Shown: positions 1-6,806, counted from the first letter of the stretch. The stretch is 14,995 bases of DNA from Nanosynbacter sp963540705 (GCA_963540705.1 CAUTQX010000017.1:1-14995); one strand, 5' to 3'. Program-made: numbers and translations. Notes: a model not told the origin generated them from the sequence alone.

Positions 1-2
1 GT

Positions 3-89
3 ACAAATGGTCGTGGCGCTGGTCAAATCAGTATCAAGTTTAAGGACAATCTTGAATTTGAGCGAATAAGAGAATTGCTCGAAAAGTAA
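3..89 (+). CDS. parB: ParB/Spo0J-like partition protein, C-terminal end (partial)
   Basis: Only the last 28 codons are in the window, ending in TAA at 87-89. The translated end has a glycine-rich turn, then a short strand with alternating hydrophobics (QISIKF), then an acidic helix (FERIRELLEK). This matches the dimerisation tail of chromosomal ParB/Spo0J, where a GKIEIEF-type strand is followed by DLDRILELL. ParB binds parS sites near the origin, spreads as a CTP-dependent clamp, and works with ParA and SMC in chromosome segregation. The gene is convergent with lepB, with only six bases between the stops. The call rests on a short tail, so another protein with a similar ending is possible; the upstream sequence would settle it. 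Confidence 0.62.
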   Translation, partial: TNGRGAGQISIKFKDNLEFERIRELLEK

Positions 90-95
90 TTTTTA

Positions 96-701
96 TTAGA
101 ACGAGCGAATTTTATTGAATGGAAATATTCGTAGGCTAACTGGTCCGACGATGTCATATAAGGGAATTGGTCCCATGCAGTTTCGGGAGTCGCAGGAATA
201 GCTTCCTTGACGGTGATCGCCCATAACGAATATTGTGCCTTCTGGTACGGTCGTATCGACATCTCCGGAAGTGGGTTGTCCTGGCTCATTTTTATTAACT
301 GAAGTATCAGGGTTGAATCCGTCGGGATTTTCTGTATTGTAAACGGTTACGGTGCCGTTTTTTACGGTAACTCGTTCGCCGGCAAAGGCAATGACTCGCT
401 TGACGATGTACTCATCTTTACCCGTCGAGGAATTGAAATTAGGATTCTTAAATACAATTATTTGCCCACGATTTGGAATATAATTTTTATTTTGTAATTT
501 TGAGGCAGTGACGGGCAGGCGATTGACGATCAGACGATCACCGGTGTACATCGTTGTTTCCATACTGGCGCCTTCAACATTGAAAGTTTGAAATACAAAA
601 GTGTTCAATAAAAGTGTGCCAATCACCACGCCAACAACGAAAATGACCATTCCCAGGCCATCTTGTAATTTTGGATGACGATCCATAAAAGTAGCGTCCA
701 T
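96..701 (-). CDS. lepB: Signal peptidase I (type I leader peptidase)
   Basis: Membrane-anchored serine protease that removes signal peptides from exported proteins; 201 aa from the chosen start. One N-terminal membrane segment (about residues 16-37) is followed by the S26 boxes. The nucleophile Ser46 lies in EGASMETT, where the usual SMxPT has Thr instead of Pro. The general base Lys101 lies in YIVKRVIAFAGE. Box E reads GDHRQGSYSCDSRNC, a form of GDNRxxSxDSR. Two cysteines flank the DSR and could form a disulfide on the outer face. I chose ATG 699-701 because a TATAAT box lies seven bases upstream. The longer reading from 752 would overlap the LCP gene and add a spurious hydrophobic stretch; ATG 684-686 is also possible. 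Divergent from the LCP gene. Confidence 0.93.
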   Translation of the reverse strand: MDATFMDRHPKLQDGLGMVIFVVGVVIGTLLLNTFVFQTFNVEGASMETTMYTGDRLIVNRLPVTASKLQNKNYIPNRGQIIVFKNPNFNSSTGKDEYIVKRVIAFAGERVTVKNGTVTVYNTENPDGFNPDTSVNKNEPGQPTSGDVDTTVPEGTIFVMGDHRQGSYSCDSRNCMGPIPLYDIVGPVSLRIFPFNKIRSF

Positions 702-708
702 TGTTTCA

Positions 709-714
709 ATTATA
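709..714 (-). promoter_or_regulatory. lepB -10 box
   Basis: A perfect TATAAT is read on the minus strand, seven bases upstream of the lepB ATG. There is no upstream TG extension and no Shine-Dalgarno before the start, so transcription should begin at or next to the A of ATG (leaderless mRNA). It lies only 14 bp from the -10 box of the divergent LCP gene. Confidence 0.65.
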
Positions 715-725
715 AGCGTTTTGTG

Positions 726-734
726 TGTTATAAT
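726..734 (+). promoter_or_regulatory. Extended -10 promoter of the LCP gene
   Basis: TGTTATAAT matches the extended -10 consensus TGnTATAAT exactly. No good -35 exists at the right distance (706-711 reads TCAATT). Only eight bases separate it from the ATG at 743 and there is no Shine-Dalgarno, so a leaderless or nearly leaderless transcript is predicted. Confidence 0.72.
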
Positions 735-742
735 CAATAGAT

Positions 743-2386
743 ATGAAACCACGCAAACAGTCGATGGACGGATTTGTCGCCAAGCGACCGCAGCGAACTT
801 CGTTGGGGGAAATTACTAGTAAAAAAACGACTACGCTCGGGCATAATCGCAGTAACGAAGATAGTTCGCAAGTGTCGAATAATGCGACAAGAAATATTCA
901 GCAACCAACTTCTGCTAATAAATTAAAGCGGAATATTAGCGAATCGTTGGCGGCGATTGATGAAAACGCCAAGCCTTCTCATCGGCAGGAACGTAAGCAA
1001 AAACGTAAGAAAAAGTTAATTACTAGGATTATTCTTGCGATTATCGGAATTATTATTGCAATTGTGGCGGGCTGGCTGCTATTAAAATTATGGCAGACGA
1101 TGAACTCGGTGTTCCATAACGGCGGAATCTTAGGACTATTTTCGCAACAGAAGCTGAAAGAAGATGCTTATGGTCGAAGTAATGTGCTGATTTTAGGTAC
1201 AACAGATGACGATCCGGACCATCCAGGTTCGACATTGACTGACTCGATGATGATTCTTAGTGTCAGCCAAACAAAGAAAGATGCTTACATGTTCAGTATT
1301 CCACGCGACTTGTATGTAAAGTTTGGCATGGCGTGTAATTCTGGCTACGCTGGTAAAATCAATGAATATTTTGGCTGCGTGAACAATGGAGATAGCGCGC
1401 AGGCTGAAGCCGAACGAATGGATAAAACGAAGAAATTCATTGGCGATATATTCGGTATGGATATTCAGTACGTGGCACATATTAATACTGCGGTGATTCG
1501 TGATGCTGTCAATGCCGTCGGTGGAGTTACCGTTGATGTGCAGAGTCGTGATCCTAGGGGGATACTTGATCCGAGCATGGACTGGATGTGCCAAGCCAAG
1601 GAGTTGAATTATCAGCAACGTCGTGAACGATGTCCAACGGGTCATTATATGCAATTAACTAACGGCAAGCACGAAATGGACGGCGAAAAAGCGATGTGGT
1701 TCTCTCGAGCGCGTGGTTTGGTGGCGCCAACTTATGGCCTGGAGCAATCTAACTTTGACCGAGAGAAAAACCAGCAATTGGTGCTTATGGCGCTGAAAAG
1801 CAAAGCTACTTCCACGGGAACGCTGACTGACTTTGGTAAGGTGACGTCTCTGATGGATGCCATGGGAAAAAACTTGCGCACAAACATTGACACGAAAGAA
1901 ATCCGCACAATTATGAACCTTGGCTCGGAGATAAAAGAATCTGATATTCACAGATTGAGTTTTGTAGAGGAAGGCAACGTACTTATGACTACCGGCACGG
2001 CGGGTGGCGCAAGCATAGTCCAGCCGGCTGCGGGATTGTATGATTATGACGACATTCGCGCTTATATAAAGTCTGAGATTTACGCAACGCCGTTATCTAA
2101 GGAAAAAGCCACAGTTGCTGTCTTGAATGGTTCCGGCGTGGCTGGTGCAGCGCAGAAAGAAGCGGATAAATTGACAGAATTAGGAATGAAGGTTGTTCAT
2201 GTCGGCAATGTTCCAGGTAATGAAAAAATAGGGAAGACTCAAGTTTATCAATTGCCAGCTGGTAAAGAAAAAACCGCTACAAAAGATAAATTTAAGGAGT
2301 TGTACGGCTCGGTTTCATCAGATTCCTCGAAGTACAATTTGAATGTTGATGCACAATTTATCGTTGTTGTGGGAACTGGCTCATAA
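743..2386 (+). CDS. LytR-CpsA-Psr (LCP) family cell-wall glycopolymer ligase with LytR_C domain
   Basis: LCP enzymes transfer undecaprenyl-pyrophosphate-linked glycopolymers onto peptidoglycan or other acceptors outside the membrane. The 547 aa protein has a long basic, Ser/Asn-rich cytoplasmic tail (1-91), one membrane helix (about 93-116), an LCP domain (about 140-400) and a C-terminal LytR_C domain (about 455-540, starting ATVAVLNGSGVAGAA). LCP hallmarks are DSMMILSV, the strand ending FSIPRDLYV with its conserved Arg-Asp, AVGGVTVDV, and the Arg-rich WFSRARG before FDREKNQQ. Several cysteines lie in the external domain. It is divergent from lepB. The membrane protein gene at 2408 follows closely but has its own promoter box. 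The family call is secure; which polymer it moves cannot be read from sequence. Confidence 0.92.
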   Translation: MKPRKQSMDGFVAKRPQRTSLGEITSKKTTTLGHNRSNEDSSQVSNNATRNIQQPTSANKLKRNISESLAAIDENAKPSHRQERKQKRKKKLITRIILAIIGIIIAIVAGWLLLKLWQTMNSVFHNGGILGLFSQQKLKEDAYGRSNVLILGTTDDDPDHPGSTLTDSMMILSVSQTKKDAYMFSIPRDLYVKFGMACNSGYAGKINEYFGCVNNGDSAQAEAERMDKTKKFIGDIFGMDIQYVAHINTAVIRDAVNAVGGVTVDVQSRDPRGILDPSMDWMCQAKELNYQQRRERCPTGHYMQLTNGKHEMDGEKAMWFSRARGLVAPTYGLEQSNFDREKNQQLVLMALKSKATSTGTLTDFGKVTSLMDAMGKNLRTNIDTKEIRTIMNLGSEIKESDIHRLSFVEEGNVLMTTGTAGGASIVQPAAGLYDYDDIRAYIKSEIYATPLSKEKATVAVLNGSGVAGAAQKEADKLTELGMKVVHVGNVPGNEKIGKTQVYQLPAGKEKTATKDKFKELYGSVSSDSSKYNLNVDAQFIVVVGTGS

Positions 2387-2388
2387 TT

Positions 2389-2397
2389 TGGTATAAT
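2389..2397 (+). promoter_or_regulatory. Extended -10 promoter of the 2408 membrane protein gene
   Basis: TGGTATAAT is a perfect extended -10 in the 21-base gap after the LCP stop codon. It lies ten bases before the ATG at 2408, with no Shine-Dalgarno, which suggests a leaderless start independent of LCP transcription. Confidence 0.65.
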
Positions 2398-2407
2398 AGA
2401 GTAAGTT

Positions 2408-3172
2408 ATGGAGTTACTGAAAACTGTTAAACGAAGAACGTTTTGGAGCGAATTAGTTTACTATGTCTTAAATATTGGCTTGGCGGTGGCATTACTTGTT
2501 ATCGCTCAAGCATTTCAGACCCCGTTTCCAGCGTTAGCACTTGTTGTGCTGAGTAAATGGCGCATAATTGCCGTTCGTCCGCGTTTTTGGTGGGCAAACA
2601 TTCAGGCTAACTTGGTTGACTTAACGGTCGGAATTGGTGTTGTTGGTCTGATGTATCTACCTACGTCAGTGTTTTATTTCCGCGTAGCATTGGCGATATT
2701 ATATGCAATTTGGTTAGTTGTGATTAAGCCGATGTCTAAGCGTTGGCAGGTTGCTATGCAGTCGTTAATCTCTATCTTCGTCGGCGTAACTGCGCTGATG
2801 GTAGTGTCGTACGAGTGGCCAGTTTCTGTGGTTGTTATTCTGATGTTCTTGATCGGCTATAGTTCTGCACGCCATTTCCTACACAGCTATGACGAAGAAC
2901 AAACGGTTTTACTTTCGGCAATCTGGGGACTCGTCTTTGCTGAGCTGGGTTGGCTGTCGTACTATTGGACTTACAGTTACGGAAAATCGTTATTTGGCGG
3001 CGTTTCACAGGTTACGATAATCTTATTGCTATTTTCGCTTGTCGCCAGTAAAGCTTACCAATCTTACAACAAACACAAAGCTATTCGATTTTCAGACATA
3101 TCCGCTCCAGTGATTCTTACAATCGGAATTATCTTAGTGATGCTAGTGTTCTTAAATTCTGTAGTAATTTAA
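2408..3172 (+). CDS. Polytopic membrane protein of unknown function
   Basis: I do not recognise the family. The 254 aa product is almost entirely hydrophobic, with about eight to nine predicted membrane helices separated by short basic or aromatic loops (KWRIIAVRPRFWW, KPMSKRW, SYDEEQT). No catalytic motif is evident. A basic N-terminus and KHKAIRF between the last two helices suggest cytoplasmic loops there. It follows the LCP gene by 21 bp, so an envelope role is plausible but only by association. Its TAA overlaps the prmC stop by four bases (3169-3172) in convergent orientation, leaving no room for a separate terminator. Start ATG 2408 is supported by the promoter box ten bases upstream. 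Confidence 0.8.
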   Translation: MELLKTVKRRTFWSELVYYVLNIGLAVALLVIAQAFQTPFPALALVVLSKWRIIAVRPRFWWANIQANLVDLTVGIGVVGLMYLPTSVFYFRVALAILYAIWLVVIKPMSKRWQVAMQSLISIFVGVTALMVVSYEWPVSVVVILMFLIGYSSARHFLHSYDEEQTVLLSAIWGLVFAELGWLSYYWTYSYGKSLFGGVSQVTIILLLFSLVASKAYQSYNKHKAIRFSDISAPVILTIGIILVMLVFLNSVVI

Positions 3173-3993
3173 TCTTGGGCGCCAGTGAAACGCAGGACTA
3201 GGATGTAATTGAGAACTCTCTCTTTTACGAAACCATTTTTCATAGCTTCGTCAATTATTCTATTGTGCTGCTGAGGATCCGCCTCGATAAATAACAAACC
3301 TTCTGAGGTGAGGCATCGTGGTACTTGTGAGATCAATTGCAATATCAATTTCAGCCCTTCGTCCTCGGCGAAAAGCGCAATATCTGGCTCGTATTGAAGT
3401 TCTGGCGACACGTCCCAGTTCTTATCGACGTAAGGCAAATTGGCAAAAATGTAGTCGACTGGTTTGAGTTGACCATTAAGTAATGATTGCTGTTGAATAT
3501 GGACGTCTGCATTTAAGGAATTCGCATTTTTTTCTGCAATATTTAAGGCTGGTTTGCTGATATCGGATAAGATCACCGACAAGTTGCTTCTCTCTAATTT
3601 GGCAGTAATTCCCAGACAGCCAGATCCTGTGCCAATGTCAATTAAAACTTTTTCGGCAATTTCGCTGGCGGTCAGTTCTAAAAACAATGAAATTAGATCT
3701 TCGGATTCAGGGCGGGGAATTAAAACGGAAGGAGATACGGTAAATCTACGCCCGTAAAATTCTTTATAGCCCAGAATGTAGGCGATTGGTACGCGGTCTA
3801 ATCTTAGATCTAGTCTGGCATTTGCGATGTCAAATCTTCTGGGGTCAATTTCTTCGTCCGGGTGAGCGTGCAGGTAAGTGCGGTTTTTTCGTAAAGTGTT
3901 GGCTAATATCAATTCAGCGTCTAATCTGGCGGACGGGATGTTTGCCGTTTTTAAGGATTTTGTGGCAATTTTTAGCCAGTCAGAGATAATCAT
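3169..3993 (-). CDS. prmC: Peptide chain release factor N5-glutamine methyltransferase
   Basis: PrmC (HemK) uses S-adenosylmethionine to methylate the GGQ glutamine of release factors, which stimulates peptide release. The 274 aa protein has the usual two parts: an N-terminal helical substrate-binding domain (about 1-85) and a Rossmann methyltransferase domain with the SAM loop IDIGTGSGCLGI (118-129) and acidic DISKP (144-148). The active-site tetrapeptide is NLPY (185-188) rather than the common NPPY. The preceding RPESE segment (94-98) is typical of PrmC. Its substrate RF1 is encoded upstream on the same strand but is separated from it by an unrelated plus-strand gene. The start is supported by an extended -10 box seven bases upstream. 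Length is normal. Confidence 0.93.
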   Translation of the reverse strand: MIISDWLKIATKSLKTANIPSARLDAELILANTLRKNRTYLHAHPDEEIDPRRFDIANARLDLRLDRVPIAYILGYKEFYGRRFTVSPSVLIPRPESEDLISLFLELTASEIAEKVLIDIGTGSGCLGITAKLERSNLSVILSDISKPALNIAEKNANSLNADVHIQQQSLLNGQLKPVDYIFANLPYVDKNWDVSPELQYEPDIALFAEDEGLKLILQLISQVPRCLTSEGLLFIEADPQQHNRIIDEAMKNGFVKERVLNYILVLRFTGAQD

Positions 3994-4000
3994 GTGGATA

Positions 4001-4009
4001 ATTATAACA
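4001..4009 (-). promoter_or_regulatory. Extended -10 promoter of prmC
   Basis: The minus strand reads TGTTATAAT, a perfect TGnTATAAT. Seven bases (TATCCAC) separate it from the prmC ATG at 3993 and no Shine-Dalgarno is present, so a leaderless transcript is expected. No convincing -35 is seen at 17 bp. Confidence 0.72.
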
Positions 4010-4070
4010 TATATCTATGGAATGTAAAAAGTAAAATGCTTGCAAAAACTGAGAAAAATGGTAAAAAGTA

Positions 4071-4105
4071 TTGACAAATCAAGAGAGAGAGAGAGAGAGT
4101 ATTAT
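4071..4105 (+). promoter_or_regulatory. Promoter with (AG)9 tract in its spacer, upstream of the 4142 gene
   Basis: A perfect -35 TTGACA (4071-4076) and a -10-like TATTAT (4100-4105) are separated by 23 bp: AATCA followed by (AG)9 at 4082-4099. The normal spacer is 16-18 bp, and (AG)6 would give exactly 17. A-rich sequence precedes the -35 and could act as an UP element. The same layout with (AG)8 occurs at 6897-6929. A dinucleotide tract at this place is a known way to switch promoter strength by slipped-strand mispairing; here that is inferred. Confidence 0.6.
4082..4099 (+). repeat. (AG)9 dinucleotide microsatellite
   Basis: Nine perfect AG units lie between the -35 and -10 boxes of the 4142 gene. 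In the frame of an upstream extension of that gene the tract would encode alternating Arg-Glu, but the Shine-Dalgarno and ATG at 4142 argue that it is not translated. Confidence 0.95.
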
Positions 4106-4141
4106 AGGCTTCATATCATTAGCGAAAGGAATGAATATATA

Positions 4142-4726
4142 ATGGAACTGCCAAATAATACGCGCAGTAGTGAAGCCGCAAAGCAAATGGAGTTTGCAGA
4201 AGGATTTAATCCTGAACTGACAACCGAAGAAAAGTTGCGGGCGGCAGCGGAATTTGATGATCTGGTTTGGTTGACATTACTTAGATTCGCGGGAGACGCG
4301 GAAACTTACGATCATACTGAATCGATGGATCGGGTAAAATCGCAAGTTTTATTAGAAATTCCTCAAAAAGACGGATCTTATATATTGGTCAGTGTGGAAT
4401 CCGCTCTGCTTGATAATGGAGATAAAGAACGATCCATATCAATTATGGAGTGGGATGAGGGAAGTAAAGAGACGCATGATTATTATATAGAAGATGATCA
4501 GGTTTTGAGGTACGATGACAATATTGCTAAGCGGTCGAGAGAGTTAAAGAGAGTACTGCGCTCCGAAGTTATCATCATAATGCGTATGGTTGATAGGTGT
4601 AACGATGAAATAGAGAATGATAAATTAGAGCAACAAATGGGGCTGAATCGTCAACCAGTCGGTGTGGAAGAGATAAGTAAGTTGGCAAAACTATTGGAGT
4701 CTGCTGAGCCGCGTAAGCCGTACTAG
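4142..4726 (+). CDS. Hypothetical acidic cytosolic protein, repeat-promoter gene 1
   Basis: I do not recognise this 194 aa protein. It is acidic, with no signal peptide or membrane helix. It has an N-terminal helical part (LTTEEKLRAAAEFDDLVW), a strand-rich middle (VKSQVLLEI, SYILVSVESALL, SISIMEWDE) and a helical C-terminus (about 125-190) ending in a charged tail. The start is ATG 4142, 11 nt after AAAGGA (4125-4130). An in-frame TTG at 4040 and ATG at 4058 would read through the AG tract and the promoter and are not preferred. A three-codon ORF (ATG 4131, stop 4140-4142) ends on the start codon as TAATG and might couple initiation. The gene is inserted between prfA and prmC on the opposite strand; its TAG overlaps the prfA stop by three bases. 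Confidence 0.72.
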   Translation: MELPNNTRSSEAAKQMEFAEGFNPELTTEEKLRAAAEFDDLVWLTLLRFAGDAETYDHTESMDRVKSQVLLEIPQKDGSYILVSVESALLDNGDKERSISIMEWDEGSKETHDYYIEDDQVLRYDDNIAKRSRELKRVLRSEVIIIMRMVDRCNDEIENDKLEQQMGLNRQPVGVEEISKLAKLLESAEPRKPY

Positions 4727-5793
4727 TTACTAGCATTCTGAGCTTTCAGCTCACGCTCATATCTCTGTAGATTTTCAATCAAATCGTCGATATCCCCGTT
4801 CATTGCAGCGGGGATATTGCTGCGGCTGTAGTGAATGCGGTGGTCGGTGATTCGGTCTTGCGGGAAGTTGTACGTTCGGATTTTTTCCGAGCGGTCGCCA
4901 GTTCCAACCAACGAGCGTCGCTCGGCGCTTAATTTGGCGTTTTCCTCGTCAATTTTCATCTGTAACAATCGCGAACGAAGCACGCTCATGGCTTTTTCGC
5001 GGTTTTTAATTTGCGATTTTTCGTCTTGGTTTGTGACGATCATTCCAGTCGGCAAGTGGGTGATTCGCACTGCTGAATCCGTCGTGTTCACACTTTGACC
5101 ACCGTGTCCACTGGAGCGGTAAATGTCAACTCGCAAATCGTTCGGGTTTATCTCAATGTCAGCCTCTTCTGCTTCTGGCAAAACCGCCACTGTTACAGTT
5201 GAAGTGTGGACGCGACCTTGGCTTTCGGTGACTGGAACTCGTTGAACTCGGTGTACGCCACCTTCGAACTTCAATTTAGAGTATGGCGCGTCGCCCTTGA
5301 TCATGAAAATAACTTCTTTATAGCCGCCAGAATCATTGGCTGATTCGCTAATTAATTCTACTTTATAGCCGTTAAACTCGCACCAACGTAAATACATGCG
5401 GTATAGTTCCGCCGCAAACAATGACGCTTCATCACCACCCGCACCAGCGCGGATTTCCATGATGATATTCTTATCGTCGTTGGGGTCTTTCGGGGTAAGT
5501 AGGATGAATAATTCTTCTTCTAATTCGGTCAATCGAGCTTCGGTTTCAGCAATCTCAAGCTTCGCCAGGGCAGCCAATTCGCCGCCTTCGTTGGCTAACT
5601 TTTTGGCTTCTACTAAGTTTTTTTCCAGGTTTTCTCGCTCTTCGCCTTTGGAAATAAGCGTTTCTAATTCTGAAAATCGTTTGTTTTTTACCGTAAAATC
5701 TGGTGAGCTGTAAGCGTCAGGTTGCGCTAAAAAATTGCTTAAATCAGCTCGTTCATTTTTCAGAGAATCCATATCTAAAGAAATCTTCGCCAT
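4723..5793 (-). CDS. prfA: Peptide chain release factor 1 (RF1)
   Basis: RF1 recognises UAA and UAG in the ribosomal A site and triggers hydrolysis of peptidyl-tRNA. The 356 aa length is typical. The N-terminal coiled-coil domain (about 1-100) is followed by the codon-recognition domain, with the RF1-type PxT tripeptide as PVT (187-189) in HRVQRVPVTESQGRVH. The catalytic GGQ lies at 231-233 in SSGHGGQSVNTTDSAVRI. The NQDEKSQIKNREKA segment and the C-terminal NFPQDRITDHRI also fit. The PVT motif distinguishes it from RF2, whose motif is SPF. Its Gln is the expected target of PrmC. The gene stands alone, with an unknown gene on the opposite strand on each side. Start ATG 5793 is supported by an extended -10 nine bases upstream. 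Confidence 0.97.
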   Translation of the reverse strand: MAKISLDMDSLKNERADLSNFLAQPDAYSSPDFTVKNKRFSELETLISKGEERENLEKNLVEAKKLANEGGELAALAKLEIAETEARLTELEEELFILLTPKDPNDDKNIIMEIRAGAGGDEASLFAAELYRMYLRWCEFNGYKVELISESANDSGGYKEVIFMIKGDAPYSKLKFEGGVHRVQRVPVTESQGRVHTSTVTVAVLPEAEEADIEINPNDLRVDIYRSSGHGGQSVNTTDSAVRITHLPTGMIVTNQDEKSQIKNREKAMSVLRSRLLQMKIDEENAKLSAERRSLVGTGDRSEKIRTYNFPQDRITDHRIHYSRSNIPAAMNGDIDDLIENLQRYERELKAQNASN

Positions 5794-5802
5794 ATCTATA
5801 AA

Positions 5803-5811
5803 ATTATATCA
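5803..5811 (-). promoter_or_regulatory. Extended -10 promoter of prfA
   Basis: The minus strand reads TGATATAAT, a perfect extended -10. Nine bases lie between it and the prfA ATG and no Shine-Dalgarno is visible, so a leaderless mRNA is predicted. The -35 position reads GGGAAA, which is not a -35. Confidence 0.72.
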
Positions 5812-5815
5812 TACA

Positions 5816-5844
5816 TTGACAAATGTTTCCCAGTATTGTATTAT
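5816..5844 (+). promoter_or_regulatory. Consensus -35/-10 promoter of the 5854 gene
   Basis: TTGACA (5816-5821) and TATTAT (5839-5844) are 17 bp apart, the ideal spacing. The first nine bases (TTGACAAAT) equal those of the two AG-tract promoters, but the spacer here is ordinary sequence. The -10 ends nine bases before ATG 5854, so the transcript should be leaderless or nearly so. Confidence 0.75.
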
Positions 5845-5853
5845 ATAGTGATA

Positions 5854-6378
5854 ATGAGAGAATGCAAGGTTGATTCGCGTGATTTGGTTTACGAAAATGC
5901 TGATAAGTTGGCGCTTTTCGACGTTGGAAAGTCGTCTGAACTGGTGCAGTGTATTGAAGACCTTCCAGAGAATATCCCAGCAAACGATCCGAGAGTTGAT
6001 TTGATTGTGGAGAGTTTGTTTAAGATTGATACCAATCCAATAGAGAAGCCAGTTTCATTACGCGATTTGAATGAATTAATTAAAGGTAATATTGCCGGTG
6101 AAACGAAAATATCTATATATGAGGGTGAGTGGCCTGACACGAGAGCGATTCCGGGATCTAATATTCCGTTGCCGGTTGAATTATTTGTGGCTGCACCGAT
6201 GATTAAAGATTGGCGAGAAGGGCGAGTGTCGGAATCGAAAGGTGGGAAAAGTAGTCGCGATATTATTAGGCAATACGCAGGAATGAATCCGAAGGCTAGC
6301 CCTCCAATACGCAGTGTAGACGTTGTTGTGGATTCTGATGGCGGAGTATTTTTAGCTTTGCAAGTATTGTCAGATTGA
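5854..6378 (+). CDS. Hypothetical soluble protein between prfA and rpmE
   Basis: I do not recognise this 174 aa protein. It has no membrane helix or signal peptide and is mildly acidic. Visible segments are an N-terminal part (KLALFDVGKSSELVQCIEDL), a middle with ISIYEGEWPDTRAIPGSNIPLPVELFVAAPMIKDW, a basic linker (RVSESKGGKSSRD), and a strand-rich C-terminus (SVDVVVDSDGGVFLALQVL). A longer reading from TTG 5836 would start inside the -10 box, so I take ATG 5854 as the start; GTG 5848 is also too close to the promoter. It lies on the strand opposite its housekeeping neighbours and is followed by a hairpin terminator. It shares the TTGACAAAT promoter start, but no clear protein similarity, with the 4142 and 6968 genes. 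Confidence 0.72.
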   Translation: MRECKVDSRDLVYENADKLALFDVGKSSELVQCIEDLPENIPANDPRVDLIVESLFKIDTNPIEKPVSLRDLNELIKGNIAGETKISIYEGEWPDTRAIPGSNIPLPVELFVAAPMIKDWREGRVSESKGGKSSRDIIRQYAGMNPKASPPIRSVDVVVDSDGGVFLALQVLSD

Positions 6379-6391
6379 ACTAGCGTAAAAT

Positions 6392-6420
6392 AAAACCGCC
6401 CAGTGATTGAGCGGTTTTTG
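6392..6420. terminator. Bidirectional hairpin terminator between the 5854 gene and rpmE
   Basis: AAAACCGC (6392-6399) pairs with GCGGTTTT (6411-6418), an 8 bp stem with an 11-base loop. A run of T follows on the plus strand, and the A run on the other side gives T on the minus strand. It sits between two convergent genes and can serve both. Confidence 0.8.
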
Positions 6421-6443
6421 GATTGTCGGACTAATTTGTCAGA

Positions 6444-6788
6444 TTATTTAGTCTTTTTGTCTGATTTTGGAGAATCAGTTTTAGCTGCTTTTTTAGCGTT
6501 AGCTTTCTTTGCTTTGTTTGCCAAAGCTGCTCGGCGAGCTTCAGCGGCTGCTTGACGAGCCTTAAAGCGATCAACACGACCTTCGGTGTCGATAATCTTT
6601 TCCTCACCAGTAAAGAATGGGTGAGATGCTGATGAAATGTGAACCTTAACCAATGGGTATTCATTGCCGTCTTCCCATTTGATGGTTTCGGTTGTTTGCG
6701 CTGTTGACTGAGTCAAGAACGCGAAGCCCGCTTGTTCGTCGCTAAATACGACAGGGCGATAGTTCTGTGGGTGAATACTGCTTTTCAT
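6444..6788 (-). CDS. rpmE: 50S ribosomal protein L31 (zinc-free form) with basic C-terminal tail
   Basis: L31 sits at the central protuberance and bridges the ribosomal subunits. The first 80 or so residues carry family signatures: MKSSIHPQNYRPVVFSD at the start, then GFAFLTQST, ETIKWEDGNEYPLVKVHISS, SHPFFTGEEK and GRVDRFK. There is no cysteine, so this is the zinc-independent (type B-like) form. About 30 residues rich in Ala and Lys extend beyond the usual end and probably contact rRNA. It is convergent with the 5854 gene across a terminator and divergent from the 6968 gene. In many bacteria rpmE is next to prfA and prmC; here the order is kept but the genes are split by opposite-strand insertions. 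Confidence 0.93.
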   Translation of the reverse strand: MKSSIHPQNYRPVVFSDEQAGFAFLTQSTAQTTETIKWEDGNEYPLVKVHISSASHPFFTGEEKIIDTEGRVDRFKARQAAAEARRAALANKAKKANAKKAAKTDSPKSDKKTK

Positions 6789-6797
6789 AACCTTGGT

Positions 6798-6806
6798 ATT
6801 TTAACA
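6798..6806 (-). promoter_or_regulatory. Extended -10-like promoter of rpmE
   Basis: The minus strand reads TGTTAAAAT, one mismatch from TGnTATAAT. It ends nine bases before the rpmE ATG. An AAGG lies just before the start but is too near it to be a good Shine-Dalgarno, so the mRNA is probably leaderless. Confidence 0.55.

Noticed and set aside
75..108. Inverted repeat around the parB/lepB junction (GCTCG 77-81 with CGAGC 102-106) as a terminator.
   Set aside because: The stem is short, includes a T·G pair, has a 20-base loop and no T run follows on either strand.
1193..1951. Two long antisense reading frames (1193-1654 and 1655-1951) inside the LCP gene.
   Set aside because: They mirror the codon pattern of the LCP gene, which has full-length domain support, and carry no recognisable motif.
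4040..4141. In-frame upstream extension of the 4142 gene (TTG 4040 or ATG 4058) that reads the AG tract as Arg-Glu repeats, which would make translational phase variation possible.
   Set aside because: The extension covers the -35 and -10 boxes, and a Shine-Dalgarno precedes ATG 4142. The twin tract at 6908 is not in frame with its gene for any repeat number, so a promoter-level role explains both sites better.
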